Below, piece after piece: positions 36,828-45,633 of a stretch of DNA of 64,000 nucleotides. Each line of letters opens with the position of its first letter. Positions within the stretch are counted from its first letter, which is position 1. The position numbers were made by a program, and so were the translations under genes. The stretch spans positions 38,169-102,168 of the forward strand of contig NZ_JAXBME010000009.1 in the NCBI RefSeq assembly GCF_033963835.1, given 5' to 3'. Below the pieces are notes generated by a model. The model worked only from the letters and a program-made list of their open reading frames with translations, searched no databases and was not told where the DNA came from. This stretch comes from Cytobacillus sp. IB215665. Its GTDB lineage: Bacteria; Bacillota; Bacilli; Bacillales; SM2101.

Positions 36828-38051
36828 TTATTCAAGCGCATAAATGCAGCCATCAGTACTACCAAAATAGATGGATCCATTTTCAATGAAAGGGGTTGAA
36901 ATGATTGACCCTAATGACATAATCGTATCATACACTATACTATATTCGTCAATATCCTTTGCATTTCGTAGTCGTTCATTAAGTTCTTCACCTAACTTAC
37001 CTTCATCATCTAACCATTTTGGGAAGCCTTCCTTACTTGATTCGGTTTGGTATACCCATTGTTGCTCTCCTGTGTGTAAGTTAAGAGCATAAAACTTCCC
37101 ATTCATATTTCCAAAATATAAAGTATTATGTGCTATTATACTTGATCCGAACGTATTAATATGAAGGGGTAAATTCCACTTTTCTCGCCCGTTTTTAGCA
37201 TCCATAGCAAACATTTTTGAATGGTCTGATGAAGCAAAAAAGACAAGCCCATCTTTCACAGTTGGCGTTGTAATAACCCAAGTTCCTGGTACTTTATAAT
37301 TCCATTCACCCCTGCCTGTTTCAGCGTCTATCGCGTACAGGTTGAAATCCCGACTACCAAAATAGACTGTTCCATTAGAAACAGAAGCCGAACCTTGAAT
37401 GTCGCCATTCGGAAACCATTTATCTCCTACTGTCCTAAACACCCATTTTTCTTTACCCGTTTGAATATGTAGCGCGTAAAAATAACCATCATAGCTACCT
37501 ATAAACAATGTTTGATTGTATATTGCAGGTGTTGCATGTACTACACCACCAGTTCTATACCTCCAAATTTCATCTCCTGTTAGAGCATGAACAGCATATA
37601 TATGATGATCACCGCTACCAAAGTAGATGATTCCTTCACTTACAATAGGTGATGATAGAAAGTAATCCCATGGGTCGACCATAGCTTCACCGTTTGTTTC
37701 AAAACGCCATAATAGCTCACCTGAATCAATTTGGACAGCATAAAGAAAGCCGTCAGTGGAAGTAAAGTATGCAAACCCATTGGCAATACTAGCTGCAGAA
37801 CGTATCGCTCCACCACTTGAAAAACACCACTTTACTTCCCCATTATTCTTATCAATTGCATAGAAATGCTTATCTTCACTTCCAATATATACAGTGTCAT
37901 TAAAAACTATTGGTGAAGAATATATTTTTCCATCTGTTTGAAACTTCCACTTAACCCCCTTCAATGACTTTATTTCATTTTCCTGAAAGACACCTGATAG
38001 CTGTATATCATTACGAAAGTGAACCGACTGATTATCAACCTTATTTTGCAT
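36828..38051 (-). CDS. PQQ-like beta-propeller repeat protein
   Basis: A 407-residue protein made almost wholly of seven to eight repeats of about 40 residues with the signature (V)YFGSxDxxxYAIDxxTGxxxW, characteristic of BamB/PQQ-type eight-bladed propellers. No signal peptide or membrane segment was seen, so it is probably cytoplasmic. The active-site residues of true quinoprotein dehydrogenases are not identifiable; a binding or scaffold role is more likely. It is followed by an araC gene. A 21-bp inverted repeat lies 165 bases upstream of the start. Confidence 0.88.
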   Translation of the reverse strand: MQNKVDNQSVHFRNDIQLSGVFQENEIKSLKGVKWKFQTDGKIYSSPIVFNDTVYIGSEDKHFYAIDKNNGEVKWCFSSGGAIRSAASIANGFAYFTSTDGFLYAVQIDSGELLWRFETNGEAMVDPWDYFLSSPIVSEGIIYFGSGDHHIYAVHALTGDEIWRYRTGGVVHATPAIYNQTLFIGSYDGYFYALHIQTGKEKWVFRTVGDKWFPNGDIQGSASVSNGTVYFGSRDFNLYAIDAETGRGEWNYKVPGTWVITTPTVKDGLVFFASSDHSKMFAMDAKNGREKWNLPLHINTFGSSIIAHNTLYFGNMNGKFYALNLHTGEQQWVYQTESSKEGFPKWLDDEGKLGEELNERLRNAKDIDEYSIVYDTIMSLGSIISTPFIENGSIYFGSTDGCIYALE

Positions 38052-38215
38052 GACACACCTCCACTTTTGAAAACATAAGTTTATTAGGAATTATTTTAGC
38101 TGTTTTCAATACGTATGGATATGTGAATGACCGAATCATTTTGTGTTATCTCGACCAACTTATGATCAGTTCCAATCATCTTTTTTTCCTACAACGAAGC
38201 AAATCTAATAACAGA

Positions 38216-38236
38216 ACTGTAGATCTACTCTACAGT
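38216..38236. promoter_or_regulatory. Inverted repeat upstream of the PQQ-propeller gene
   Basis: ACTGTAGA and TCTACAGT are perfect eight-base arms around TCTAC. It may be an operator. Near 38268-38300, TAGCTGTTTGTTTTCGTAGC and a T-rich block weakly resemble the dispersed element. Confidence 0.4.
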
Positions 38237-38479
38237 AGCACATGTTGATTGTGGATAAACTGTTGATAGCTGTTTGTTTTCGTAGCACCTTTTTTCTTCT
38301 GCAACGATGGTTGTTGTATATAACCTACTCTTTATTACAAGACAAAAGGCTTAGAAGCATTTTACGTATTTTTTTAAAAGAAGTGGAGACGCTATTTTGA
38401 GCTATTGAAAAATTATCGTATAATCCTGAAATGAAGTAGAGATACAGTGTTTCTATACACAAAAGGAAGATATGAAGAA

Positions 38480-38517
38480 AGGATTGTCCAATAAGGTTTT
38501 ATACTTATTGGACAATC
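38480..38517 (-). terminator. Terminator of the alkC-like gene
   Basis: GGATTGTCCAATAAG pairs perfectly over 15 bases with CTTATTGGACAATCC around an eight-base loop; the minus strand continues TTTCTTC. Confidence 0.9.
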
Positions 38518-38537
38518 CATTTTATTGTACTCTAGCT

Positions 38538-39623
38538 TTAAACAGATTTGTACAAATAAAAGCTTTCTTGCTTTTTTTCCTCACTGTTTATAAGGATTTT
38601 TAACATATGCAATCCTTCATAATGCTTTCTAGTTGATAGATCCTTAAATGAGTGGGTTCTCGTATAGGTTTTTGTATCTACAAATGTATTCTCTGTTATT
38701 TTAAACTTCTTTGCTGAGGTCTTGTTATTTGCTTTAACAAAGTGAATTTCATAGTCTACGCGGAGTTTTTTTGGTCTTTTTGATGTATTTGTAATTGAGA
38801 AAGAAAATGTTAGGTCGTCTCCTACAGTAAGCTTTTCGCAAGATAAAGATAACTGATCGACTGTAATCCCTTCAGTAGTATCAAAACCAAATAATAATAA
38901 AGCATCAGGGTCACCTTGCTTTAAGAGAGTACGACAGCCATGTTTGATTATCCAATTAGTGTGAGAATCATGACCATACCACTCTTTGGCAATTTTTTTC
39001 ACTATCTGGGGATGATCTTTTGAAATATCATTTAAATTGTTCGCCACACTTCTTCTTACGTATTCTGATGAATCTCTTTTGAGATGCTCAAGTATTGGCA
39101 AAATAGGTGATGGATCAATTTTCAAGTCTTTTAATGCTATATTCCATGGCAATCTTGGACGACACCCTTCACTTGCAAGGCGTCTAACATGATGATCATC
39201 ATGCTGAGCCCACTGAAGCATTTGTTTCATCATTAATTTTGGGGATGCAATAATAAATGGCCTTACTGCCCCCTCCGAGGTCGAGAACTTTGTAAAGTGT
39301 GCTAATGCTGCTATAGAAATATCCCATTGCTCAAGTCCGTATACTTCAACAAAATCAGGGAAGAACAAATATTCAATCCCTCGACACTGTTGTGCAATGC
39401 TGTATAGAATAGCTAATGCCTCCTCATAAGAAGGAGGTAATATTTCACGTAAACATATTGTAATATGTCTCATTCGCTGCTTTAATTCTTTTGTATCCCA
39501 GTCATCACAGTAAATAAGCTTCATAAAATGATTTGAGTCAAACTGAGGATAGGCTTCCTCAACAATATTCGCAAATTGAATAAAAAATGATTCTGTGTAC
39601 ATATTTTTTAATGGTTCAGCCAC
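38538..39623 (-). CDS. DNA alkylation repair protein, AlkC type
   Basis: A 361-residue HEAT-like repeat DNA glycosylase. The segment ASEGCRPRLPW (about 155-165) is characteristic of AlkC, and helices YVRRSVANNLNDISKDHP follow. The last 115 residues form a beta-rich, immunoglobulin-like domain also found in AlkC proteins, thought to help hold DNA. It should excise N3- and N7-alkylated purines. A GTG start follows AAGGAGTG. Monocistronic. Confidence 0.9.
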   Translation of the reverse strand: MAEPLKNMYTESFFIQFANIVEEAYPQFDSNHFMKLIYCDDWDTKELKQRMRHITICLREILPPSYEEALAILYSIAQQCRGIEYLFFPDFVEVYGLEQWDISIAALAHFTKFSTSEGAVRPFIIASPKLMMKQMLQWAQHDDHHVRRLASEGCRPRLPWNIALKDLKIDPSPILPILEHLKRDSSEYVRRSVANNLNDISKDHPQIVKKIAKEWYGHDSHTNWIIKHGCRTLLKQGDPDALLLFGFDTTEGITVDQLSLSCEKLTVGDDLTFSFSITNTSKRPKKLRVDYEIHFVKANNKTSAKKFKITENTFVDTKTYTRTHSFKDLSTRKHYEGLHMLKILINSEEKKQESFYLYKSV

Positions 39624-39650
39624 TGAAATTGCACTCCTTCTTAATTAGAA

Positions 39651-39729
39651 GTCTTTATCGTAAGTTTGGTTGTTAGTTATACAAATTGCTTCCCGTATTC
39701 GTACGATAAACAACACTACGAAAACAGTC
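39651..39729 (+). repeat. Short copy of the dispersed element
   Basis: Ends GTCTTTATCGTAAGTTTGGTTG and CAACACTACGAAAACAGTC are only 79 bp apart, apparently an internally deleted copy. It lies directly upstream of the alkC-like gene. Confidence 0.6.
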
Positions 39730-39903
39730 TTATACAAAATAATGTGTTGTGCTATTAAATAAAAGTTAGCATACAACTACGACAAATTCCGTCGTAAATT
39801 TATAAGAAACTTGTAAGTGTTGGAGAAGTTTCATTCGGTGACTTTTTTTGACTTCAGATGAAATAACGAAACCATGATGATATACAGACATCAGAACATA
39901 AAA

Positions 39904-39935
39904 AAAGAATACCTAAATAAGAAGTATTCTTTGTA
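39904..39935 (-). terminator. Terminator next to the hpt-like remnant
   Basis: AAAGAATAC pairs with GTATTCTTT, and the minus strand continues with a TTTTTT run. It probably terminated the gene whose 3' end survives at 39949-40035. Confidence 0.65.
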
Positions 39936-39948
39936 AAATAGATAATTA

Positions 39949-40035
39949 ATTATTCTCTTTGTTGGTATATACATCTTGCAATCCATTAATTAAACCGCAC
40001 ATATCAAAACCAAGTCCGACAATATAACATCGTTT
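39949..40035 (-). pseudogene. 3' remnant resembling a purine phosphoribosyltransferase gene
   Basis: The minus strand reads RCYIVGLGFDMCGLINGLQD and then VYTNKENN to a stop. The YIVGxGxD...xGLxxGLxDV pattern resembles the C-terminus of hypoxanthine phosphoribosyltransferases. No upstream coding sequence remains, so this is a fragment of about 29 codons. Confidence 0.35.
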
Positions 40036-40044
40036 TATTGCAAG

Positions 40045-40506
40045 TTATTGTTGATACGAAGGTTTACGAACTTTTTGCATGAAGAATTCTGGATTATTAA
40101 TATGCTCAAAACCGTATTTCGTATATAACGAATGAGCATCTTTCGTCGCAAGCATAAATCTACGAACATTTGTTAGTTCGGGATGATTGTTAATAATGTC
40201 CAATAACCATTTTGCTAAACCTAATTTTTGAAAGTCTGGTAATATGAATACATCGCAAAGGTAAGCAAAAGATGAAAAGTCTGAAATTATTCTTGCAAAG
40301 CCAGTTTGTGCACATCCCTCTGTTCCTACTTCCCCTTTATATACTCCAAAGCATAAAGAACTATTTGCTATAGATTTTATGATGTTCTCCATCGGTATCC
40401 CTTTTGACCAGTATGCTTCTTCACTCAAATAACGATGAATAATATCTAAATTTAAATACTCGTTATTCGTACATATACAAAACTCTTTATTTCGCCACAA
40501 ATCCAT
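40045..40506 (-). CDS. GNAT family N-acetyltransferase
   Basis: A 153-residue acetyltransferase. The acetyl-CoA motif A segment is LCDVFILPDFQKLGLAKWLL (residues 83-102), with GFARIISD before and the C-terminal LYTKYGFEHI. The substrate is unknown. AAAGGAGGTC precedes the ATG by seven bases. Its stop lies 10 bases from the hpt-like fragment. Confidence 0.92.
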   Translation of the reverse strand: MDLWRNKEFCICTNNEYLNLDIIHRYLSEEAYWSKGIPMENIIKSIANSSLCFGVYKGEVGTEGCAQTGFARIISDFSSFAYLCDVFILPDFQKLGLAKWLLDIINNHPELTNVRRFMLATKDAHSLYTKYGFEHINNPEFFMQKVRKPSYQQ

Positions 40507-40706
40507 ATAATGACCTCCTTTTAAACATATTAAATATTTATTATTATACTAATAATTAAATTTTAGAAAACAGTTAATATGTCAAAAAGTCAGAAATTTT
40601 CATGGATTAAACATAGTTTATGAGAAAATTAGAGATTCATGATCATTGAAAGTGCAATAGGTCTCCCACTTCATTTTAACCCAAAGGTGCTTCTTTTCTT
40701 TTCATT

Positions 40707-40736
40707 GATCTGTCAGGTGGAGTTCATTCCACCTGA
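40707..40736 (-). terminator. Terminator of the AhpD-like gene
   Basis: GTCAGGTGGA and TCCACCTGAC form a perfect stem with a short loop, 27 bases after the stop codon. Confidence 0.65.
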
Positions 40737-40761
40737 CCTGGTTCAAATTCCTTGACTTTAT

Positions 40762-41211
40762 TTACTGTTTATTTTTCATCGGCATCATACGTGTAGCAAT
40801 AGCAATTCGATTCCATGCATTTATTGTAATAATGGACATAATTAGTTCTGAAATTTCCTTGTCAGAATAGAGGTTCTTGACCCCATTATAAACATCATCA
40901 GGTACGTGATTTTCTGATACTAATGTAATTGATTCGGTTAATGCTAACACTGCTCTTTCCTTGTCAGTATAAAAATCCGTTTCTCGCCATGCGTTTAAGG
41001 CATATATTCTTTCTTCCGATTCTCCATTTTTCCTAGCATCTCTCGTATGCATATCAATACAAAAAGCACATCCGTTAATTTGTGATGCACGGATTTTAAT
41101 AAGCTCTAACATTGTTTTGTCAATTGAGGAATGAGATACATACCCTTCTAAGCCGAACATAACTTTATATGCTTCTGGATCAACGTCTCCCATAATAAAT
41201 CTTGTCTTCAT
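40762..41211 (-). CDS. Carboxymuconolactone decarboxylase / AhpD-like protein
   Basis: A 149-residue protein with the redox motif CAFCIDMHTRDAR (Cys48, Cys51, His55), as in AhpD-like alkylhydroperoxidases. The helical C-terminal part (ELIMSIITINAWNRIA) is typical. It may reduce peroxides or act in electrophile defence. AGAAGGAGTG precedes the ATG. Two GATAA-N3-TTATC dyads lie in the 330-base gap upstream, and an Rrf2 regulator gene stands before it on the same strand. Confidence 0.9.
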   Translation of the reverse strand: MKTRFIMGDVDPEAYKVMFGLEGYVSHSSIDKTMLELIKIRASQINGCAFCIDMHTRDARKNGESEERIYALNAWRETDFYTDKERAVLALTESITLVSENHVPDDVYNGVKNLYSDKEISELIMSIITINAWNRIAIATRMMPMKNKQ

Positions 41212-41242
41212 TAATGAACACTCCTTCTTTAGATATAATTAA

Positions 41243-41383
41243 GATAAGAGTTATCCGTAATAGAAACCAAAAAAATTTAGGTGAAGCCCCAATTACTATA
41301 CACTAATATCGATTTTAATTTTTAATTGGTCTAATCACCACGAACCTGGTATTAGCTTTTTCTTTTTATAGATAACCCTTATC
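41243..41383 (-). promoter_or_regulatory. Pair of GATAA-N3-TTATC dyads upstream of the AhpD-like gene
   Basis: GATAAGAGTTATC at 41243-41255 and GATAACCCTTATC at 41371-41383 are the same 13-bp dyad, 128 bases apart. The nearer one abuts a -10-like TTATAT. They are candidate operators for the neighbouring Rrf2 regulator. Confidence 0.5.
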
Positions 41384-41464
41384 TGGATTATACATATTAT
41401 TTCTTGTTTTTGTCAACTCCCAATTTGTGATATTTATTTGTAGATTCAATCACTGTGTAAAAAC

Positions 41465-41502
41465 ACAAAAAAACCTAGTTAGTTAAATTAATGAACTAGG
41501 TG
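41465..41502 (-). terminator. Terminator of the rrf2 gene
   Basis: ACCTAGTT and AACTAGGT form an eight-base stem; the minus strand continues TTTTTTTG. Confidence 0.85.
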
Positions 41503-41540
41503 ACTTAAAATAATACGCTAAGCGATTTCTCAGATTTTAA

Positions 41541-42044
41541 TTAAGGTTTTATATGCTCATCAAACCATTCTGCTGTTTTTTCAATCGTTTCAGTTGGTAA
41601 TTCTTGATCCAATGTATCTTTTAACCATAAAAGAGTTTTACTTTTTAAATAATCCCGCATTTTATTTTCAGCTTCTAACATCGTTAGATTAATTCGACAA
41701 GGTATGTCTGCAGAACATTCGCCTTCGTTACATGGCTCGTTAAAAATGTTTTTGTCAACTATTCTCCTGCATTGAAATAATGGTTTCTCACCCTCAATTG
41801 CCCTAACTACATCCCAAAAAGTAATATTTTCAGGTCGTTGCGTTAATACATATCCACCTTTCACGCCTGTACTTGAAGTAATAATATCTGCCTTTACTAA
41901 TTTTGTGAAAATTTTGGATAAATATGTTTCTGATAGCCCTTGTATTTTTGCTAAATCTTTAATTCCGATGGGCCCAACCTTTGAGGTGGAACATAAATAA
42001 ACTAAGCTATGAAGCGCGTACTCAACACCTACGCTGTATTGCAT
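41541..42044 (-). CDS. Rrf2 family regulator with a cysteine cluster
   Basis: A 167-residue protein. The N-terminal winged helix is clear (YALHSLVYLCSTSKVG, LAKIQGLSETYLSKIFTKLV). Cysteines in PCNEGECSADIPC, plus an upstream CRR, match the IscR/NsrR-type iron-sulfur or redox-sensing position. Start at ATG 42044 with AAAGGAG; the frame extends back to 42119 without a site. The downstream AhpD-like gene is the likely target, suggesting an oxidative or electrophile response. Confidence 0.9.
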   Translation of the reverse strand: MQYSVGVEYALHSLVYLCSTSKVGPIGIKDLAKIQGLSETYLSKIFTKLVKADIITSSTGVKGGYVLTQRPENITFWDVVRAIEGEKPLFQCRRIVDKNIFNEPCNEGECSADIPCRINLTMLEAENKMRDYLKSKTLLWLKDTLDQELPTETIEKTAEWFDEHIKP

Positions 42045-42149
42045 TACCATTTCTCCTTTATTCATAATACTGTTTTCAGTTATTATTGTTTTACGTAACA
42101 AGAACAAAACGTGATCCAACTAGAATTTCGTGTCATCTGTTCTTCTAAA

Positions 42150-42226
42150 CCATGATATTCGCATCAAATTTCGTTTAGCTGTTAAGTTGTTGCTAGAAAT
42201 ATTAAAGAAAATTTGCGAAAAGAGCC
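42150..42226 (+). repeat. Decayed short copy of the dispersed element
   Basis: CATGATATTCGCATCAAATT and AAATTTGCGAAAAGAGCC correspond to the two ends at only 77 bp distance. The rest of 42045-42471 shows nothing else. Confidence 0.45.
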
Positions 42227-42471
42227 GTAGATAACAATTATCTATATTGTATAAATTCTTTTTACATGAAGTCAATAAATACGTTAATTATCATCATTCC
42301 ACAGATGCCATATCTTCGTTTGAGCGCGATTTCTTTTCAGTTAAAAACGTAACAAACATACCTTCTCTTTTGTCATACTGTTTAATACCACAAACTCTAG
42401 TTGTGTATATATTTAATTCTTAATACGATTACCATTTTTTATTAAATACTGTTTCTTTCAAAATGTCTATA

Positions 42472-42513
42472 AAAAAAACGCTGGTACATTAGATAATCAG
42501 AACCAGACGTTTT
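42472..42513 (-). terminator. Terminator of the repeat-protein gene
   Basis: AACG-CTGGT pairs with ACCAG-ACGTT with one bulge; the minus strand continues with eight T. Confidence 0.75.
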
Positions 42514-42553
42514 GTTATTCGTAAGCTATAAATTATTCGATCTTATATTAGTT

Positions 42554-43174
42554 TTAATTTTCCTGTTGGCGCTTCTCTCGCTCTTCCTTAATAAGTTCCT
42601 TTATCTCCTCAATTTCCTTACCATCAGTAATGATACCTAATTCTTCAGCCTTATCCCTTAGTCTTAACTCTTTTTCAATGTCACTTAAACTAGACCATTC
42701 TTCTAACAATTGTTTTCTCTCACTGTTACTTGTTACTTCTTGGAGTTCCTCGCGCACTTCTCCTTTTAAGTCATCTATCGTTTTGCCATCAGTTACTATC
42801 CCTAAGTCTTCAGCTCTTTGTAGTAGCTCCTGTCTACAATGTTCTAGCAATATATCTTTTACTTCTTCAATATCTTTGTCAGATATATCAATTCCACCTT
42901 CCACAGCCTTATCTAAAAAAGTTTGCTCTCGATTTGCTTGTAGCAAATTGCGAACTTCTTCAAGAGAGATGTCTGTTGTATCTATACCGATATCCGAAGC
43001 TCTATCAAAAATCTTTTGTTCCCTTTCTTCCTGAGTAAGACTACTCCAAGTTTCCATAAAAGTTTCTTTATCAAACTTCCCCATTTCATTTTCGCTAGCT
43101 AGGGCACTAGTTGATCCCAGTATGCCAACTGTCATAACTCCAGCACATGCAAGCAAACCTAACTTTTTTAACAT
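42554..43174 (-). CDS. Secreted helical-repeat protein of unknown function
   Basis: A 206-residue protein with a signal peptide (LGLLACAGVMTVGILGSTSA-LA). The mature part is very rich in Glu, Lys and Leu and contains four related units of about 35 residues built on the pattern (R)A-x-D-x-G-I-x-T/D-D-x-x-x-I/L-E-E-V/I-K, for example RAEDLGIVTDGKTIDDLK and KAEELGIITDGKEIEEIK. Each looks like a helix-loop-helix. The ATG at 43174 has GAGGAGGG eight bases upstream. I do not recognise the family. Monocistronic. Confidence 0.75.
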   Translation of the reverse strand: MLKKLGLLACAGVMTVGILGSTSALASENEMGKFDKETFMETWSSLTQEEREQKIFDRASDIGIDTTDISLEEVRNLLQANREQTFLDKAVEGGIDISDKDIEEVKDILLEHCRQELLQRAEDLGIVTDGKTIDDLKGEVREELQEVTSNSERKQLLEEWSSLSDIEKELRLRDKAEELGIITDGKEIEEIKELIKEEREKRQQEN

Positions 43175-43355
43175 GTAAAAAACCCTCCTCATCATATGTA
43201 AGTAATATAAAATATTACATTATAAGAATATAGTAGAATTATGTGATAAGTATGGGAATGTAAATAATATTTAGAAAACAACCTATTAAGATTAGCAACA
43301 ATTAATGTGATAACAACCTTATCAAAATAATATATCCGCTTTGTGAAATCATAAA

Positions 43356-43390
43356 AATAAAGCTGTTGAGTTTCCTCAACAGCCTATTTT
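43356..43390 (-). terminator. Terminator of the mhqED-like operon
   Basis: GCTGTTGAG and CTCAACAGC form a nine-base stem with a four-base loop; the minus strand continues TTTATTTTT. Confidence 0.85.
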
Positions 43391-43396
43391 TTTCGT

Positions 43397-44005
43397 TTAA
43401 ATAAAATTTTCCTCAAACCAAACTTTTGCGGCGTTAAGCTCTTCCTTCCGTAGTTCATGCCCTCCTTCTGTCCAATACTCTGTAACTTGTCCATGTGATT
43501 CTTCAAGATTTCTAACAAGCTCTTTTGTTTCCTTAGTAGAAATTAATTGGTCATGTTTACCACCACTGATGAACACTGGTAGATTATTTAGATGAGGAAG
43601 TGTTATCCCCCGTCGTGGAACCATCGCATGAAATAATATACCGCCTCTTAACGCATTTTTATGGTGGTACATAAGACTTGCAGCAATATTTGCACCATTT
43701 GAATAACCAACCGCGATTACATTATTTCGTTTAAAATCATATTCATTAGCACTGTCATCAATAAATTTATTAAGCTCACTTGTGCGAAATACTAGATCCT
43801 TCTCATCAAATACCCCTTCTCGGAGTCTCGCAAAAAAACGTGCCATTCCGTTTTCATCTACATTTCCTCTTACACTTAATATAGATGCTCTAGGTTCAAT
43901 GATTTCTGCAAGAGGTAATAAATCATTTTCATCTCCACCAGTCCCATGAAGGAGAAGTAGTGTTGGTAAATCTGGTCGGCTTCCCTGTTTATATATATGT
44001 TTCAA
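43397..44005 (-). CDS. mhqD: Alpha/beta hydrolase, MhqD-like
   Basis: A 202-residue carboxylesterase/phospholipase-type hydrolase. Oxyanion motif LLHGTGGDENDL, nucleophile elbow GYSNGAN (Ser102), acid in GGKHDQLIS and His in EGGHEL. Sequence and neighbourhood match B. subtilis MhqD (YodD), which acts with a ring-cleaving dioxygenase against quinones and electrophiles. It is the second gene of an operon, 18 bases after the dioxygenase stop. Confidence 0.88.
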   Translation of the reverse strand: MKHIYKQGSRPDLPTLLLLHGTGGDENDLLPLAEIIEPRASILSVRGNVDENGMARFFARLREGVFDEKDLVFRTSELNKFIDDSANEYDFKRNNVIAVGYSNGANIAASLMYHHKNALRGGILFHAMVPRRGITLPHLNNLPVFISGGKHDQLISTKETKELVRNLEESHGQVTEYWTEGGHELRKEELNAAKVWFEENFI

Positions 44006-44023
44006 GTTATCACTCTCCTCTGT

Positions 44024-45007
44024 TTATTCCTTAGTATCAAGTGGCTTTAATTTCTTCTCAATAGATTCCCTTTGACCTTCAAAAAATGGTGGTAAAGCTA
44101 ACTTTTCACCTAAAGTCTCAAAGCTCTCATCTGATTCAAACCCTGGTCCATCAGTTGCAAGCTCGAACAAAATCCCATTTGGTTCACGGAAGTATAAGGA
44201 ACCGAAATAGTAGCGCTCAACGAATCCAGAGTTCGCCACTCTACTCTCTGTCAACCGCTTCACCCATTTGTTTAATTCTTCTCGATCTTCAACACGGAAA
44301 GCCAAGTGATGAACACTTCCTCTTCCTGGTCTCTCAATTGGAAGATCGCTTCGTTCTTCTAGATGAACCTCTCCACCAGTACCTCCTTCACCTGATTCGA
44401 AAACACGAATATTTGTATCCTGCTCCTTTGTATAGGAAGGAAAGCTTCGAGTTTCACGAAAGCCTAGAATATCTGTTAAAAATCTTGCGGTAGATTCAGC
44501 ATGTGCTACAGTTAAAGTAATAGGTCCTAACCCAACAATGCCATGCTCGACAGGTACTGGACTCTTATCCCATGGCTTCCCACCTTGAACACCCTCATTA
44601 TTTTCATCTGATACAAGAACCAATCGTTGACCTTCAACATCACGAAAGCTTAATGTCGCTCTTCCAGAATGATGAGATATTTCATCATGATCTACACCTA
44701 ACTGTTCAAACCTCTCTTTCCAGTAGGTTAATGAATCATCATTCTTAACACGTAACGCTGTTAAGGTAATACTATTGGTTCCTTTGTAAGTTCTTCCTGC
44801 ATTAGGGATTTCAAAAAAAGTCAAATCCGTCCCCGGAGTTCCCCTTTCATCTGCATAAAATAAATGATAAATAGAAGTATCATCTTGGTTTATCGTTTTT
44901 TTAACTAAACGTAAACCGAGTGTTTTTGTATAAAAATTATAGTTTTCTTTTATATTAGCTGTTATGGCAGAAACATGATGATTGCCTTTTAATGGTCTTA
45001 AACTCAT
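44024..45007 (-). CDS. mhqE: Ring-cleaving dioxygenase, MhqE/MhqO-like
   Basis: A 327-residue VOC-superfamily extradiol dioxygenase with two domain halves. Metal ligands are expected in GNHHVSAIT (His) and in SVHHLAFRVED and FELATDGPGF of the second half. It cleaves hydroquinones and catechols in the B. subtilis homologues. An MhqR-type box overlaps its -35 region, consistent with induction by 2-methylhydroquinone-like compounds. The ATG follows AAGGAGTG. First gene of the mhqED-like operon. Confidence 0.9.
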   Translation of the reverse strand: MSLRPLKGNHHVSAITANIKENYNFYTKTLGLRLVKKTINQDDTSIYHLFYADERGTPGTDLTFFEIPNAGRTYKGTNSITLTALRVKNDDSLTYWKERFEQLGVDHDEISHHSGRATLSFRDVEGQRLVLVSDENNEGVQGGKPWDKSPVPVEHGIVGLGPITLTVAHAESTARFLTDILGFRETRSFPSYTKEQDTNIRVFESGEGGTGGEVHLEERSDLPIERPGRGSVHHLAFRVEDREELNKWVKRLTESRVANSGFVERYYFGSLYFREPNGILFELATDGPGFESDESFETLGEKLALPPFFEGQRESIEKKLKPLDTKE

Positions 45008-45057
45008 GATGCTTCACTCCTTATAATTTTTCTTTCATAAATAGTTTAACCTAATTT

Positions 45058-45075
45058 TATCTTTAATTCAAGATA
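45058..45075 (-). promoter_or_regulatory. MhqR-type box
   Basis: TATCTTTAATTCAAGATA is an imperfect palindrome (16 of 18 positions) resembling the reported B. subtilis MhqR operator TATCTCGAATTCGAGATA. On the minus strand it overlaps a TTGAAT -35, with TAAACT 17 bases on. Confidence 0.8.
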
Positions 45076-45411
45076 TTTTAACTAAAGATATATTTGGTGT
45101 TTTTTATATGCCCTTCCCAACATTTAAGTGCATGAACAGATGGTGACGCACTGTAGTTTGTTTTTTGTACATCGGGAAAATACTTTTGCGATTTACACCA
45201 AAAGGTAAGTTTATCATTACACAATCTTTAGCAATACTGACACTTTATGTACAAACGCGACTATTGCCTCTAAAAGTCCACATATAAACTTTTTCAAGAT
45301 ATTTATTGCTATAAGCTATTGTCTCTTCTAAATAATATAATATCCTTCCCTTCTATTATGTTTCTTATCAATTTTGAATGATTCATCGTACATTACAAAT
45401 TCTATTAGCTA

Positions 45412-45505
45412 AGCTGTTTTCGCATTAATTGAAGTTTTTCGTCTAAGCAGTACCCATCTAAACCTCCCATCTTACTATTAAATGTTCATACATAATTTAA
45501 GAGCC
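45412..45505 (+). repeat. Short copy of the dispersed element
   Basis: Left end AGCTGTTTTCGCATTAATTG, then AAGTTTTTCG; right end ATAATTTAAGAGCC; 94 bp. No target duplication. The remaining 45080-45633 shows no other feature. Confidence 0.6.
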
Positions 45506-45633
45506 TTTAGAAATATGGAAAAAAGCTATACTATTGTCATTTATCAGCACTATTATAAATCAAATAAAATAATTATATTTCCTTTGATGAAATAGAGACT
45601 AACTATAGTAAATTAAAAAAGGGAGGTAGCAAT

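Noticed and set aside
42630..43034. 134-residue Ser-rich plus-strand frame
   Set aside because: Antisense shadow of the Glu/Leu-rich secreted repeat protein; its composition is the expected mirror.
44086..44493. 135-residue plus-strand frame
   Set aside because: Antisense shadow of the mhqE-like dioxygenase gene.
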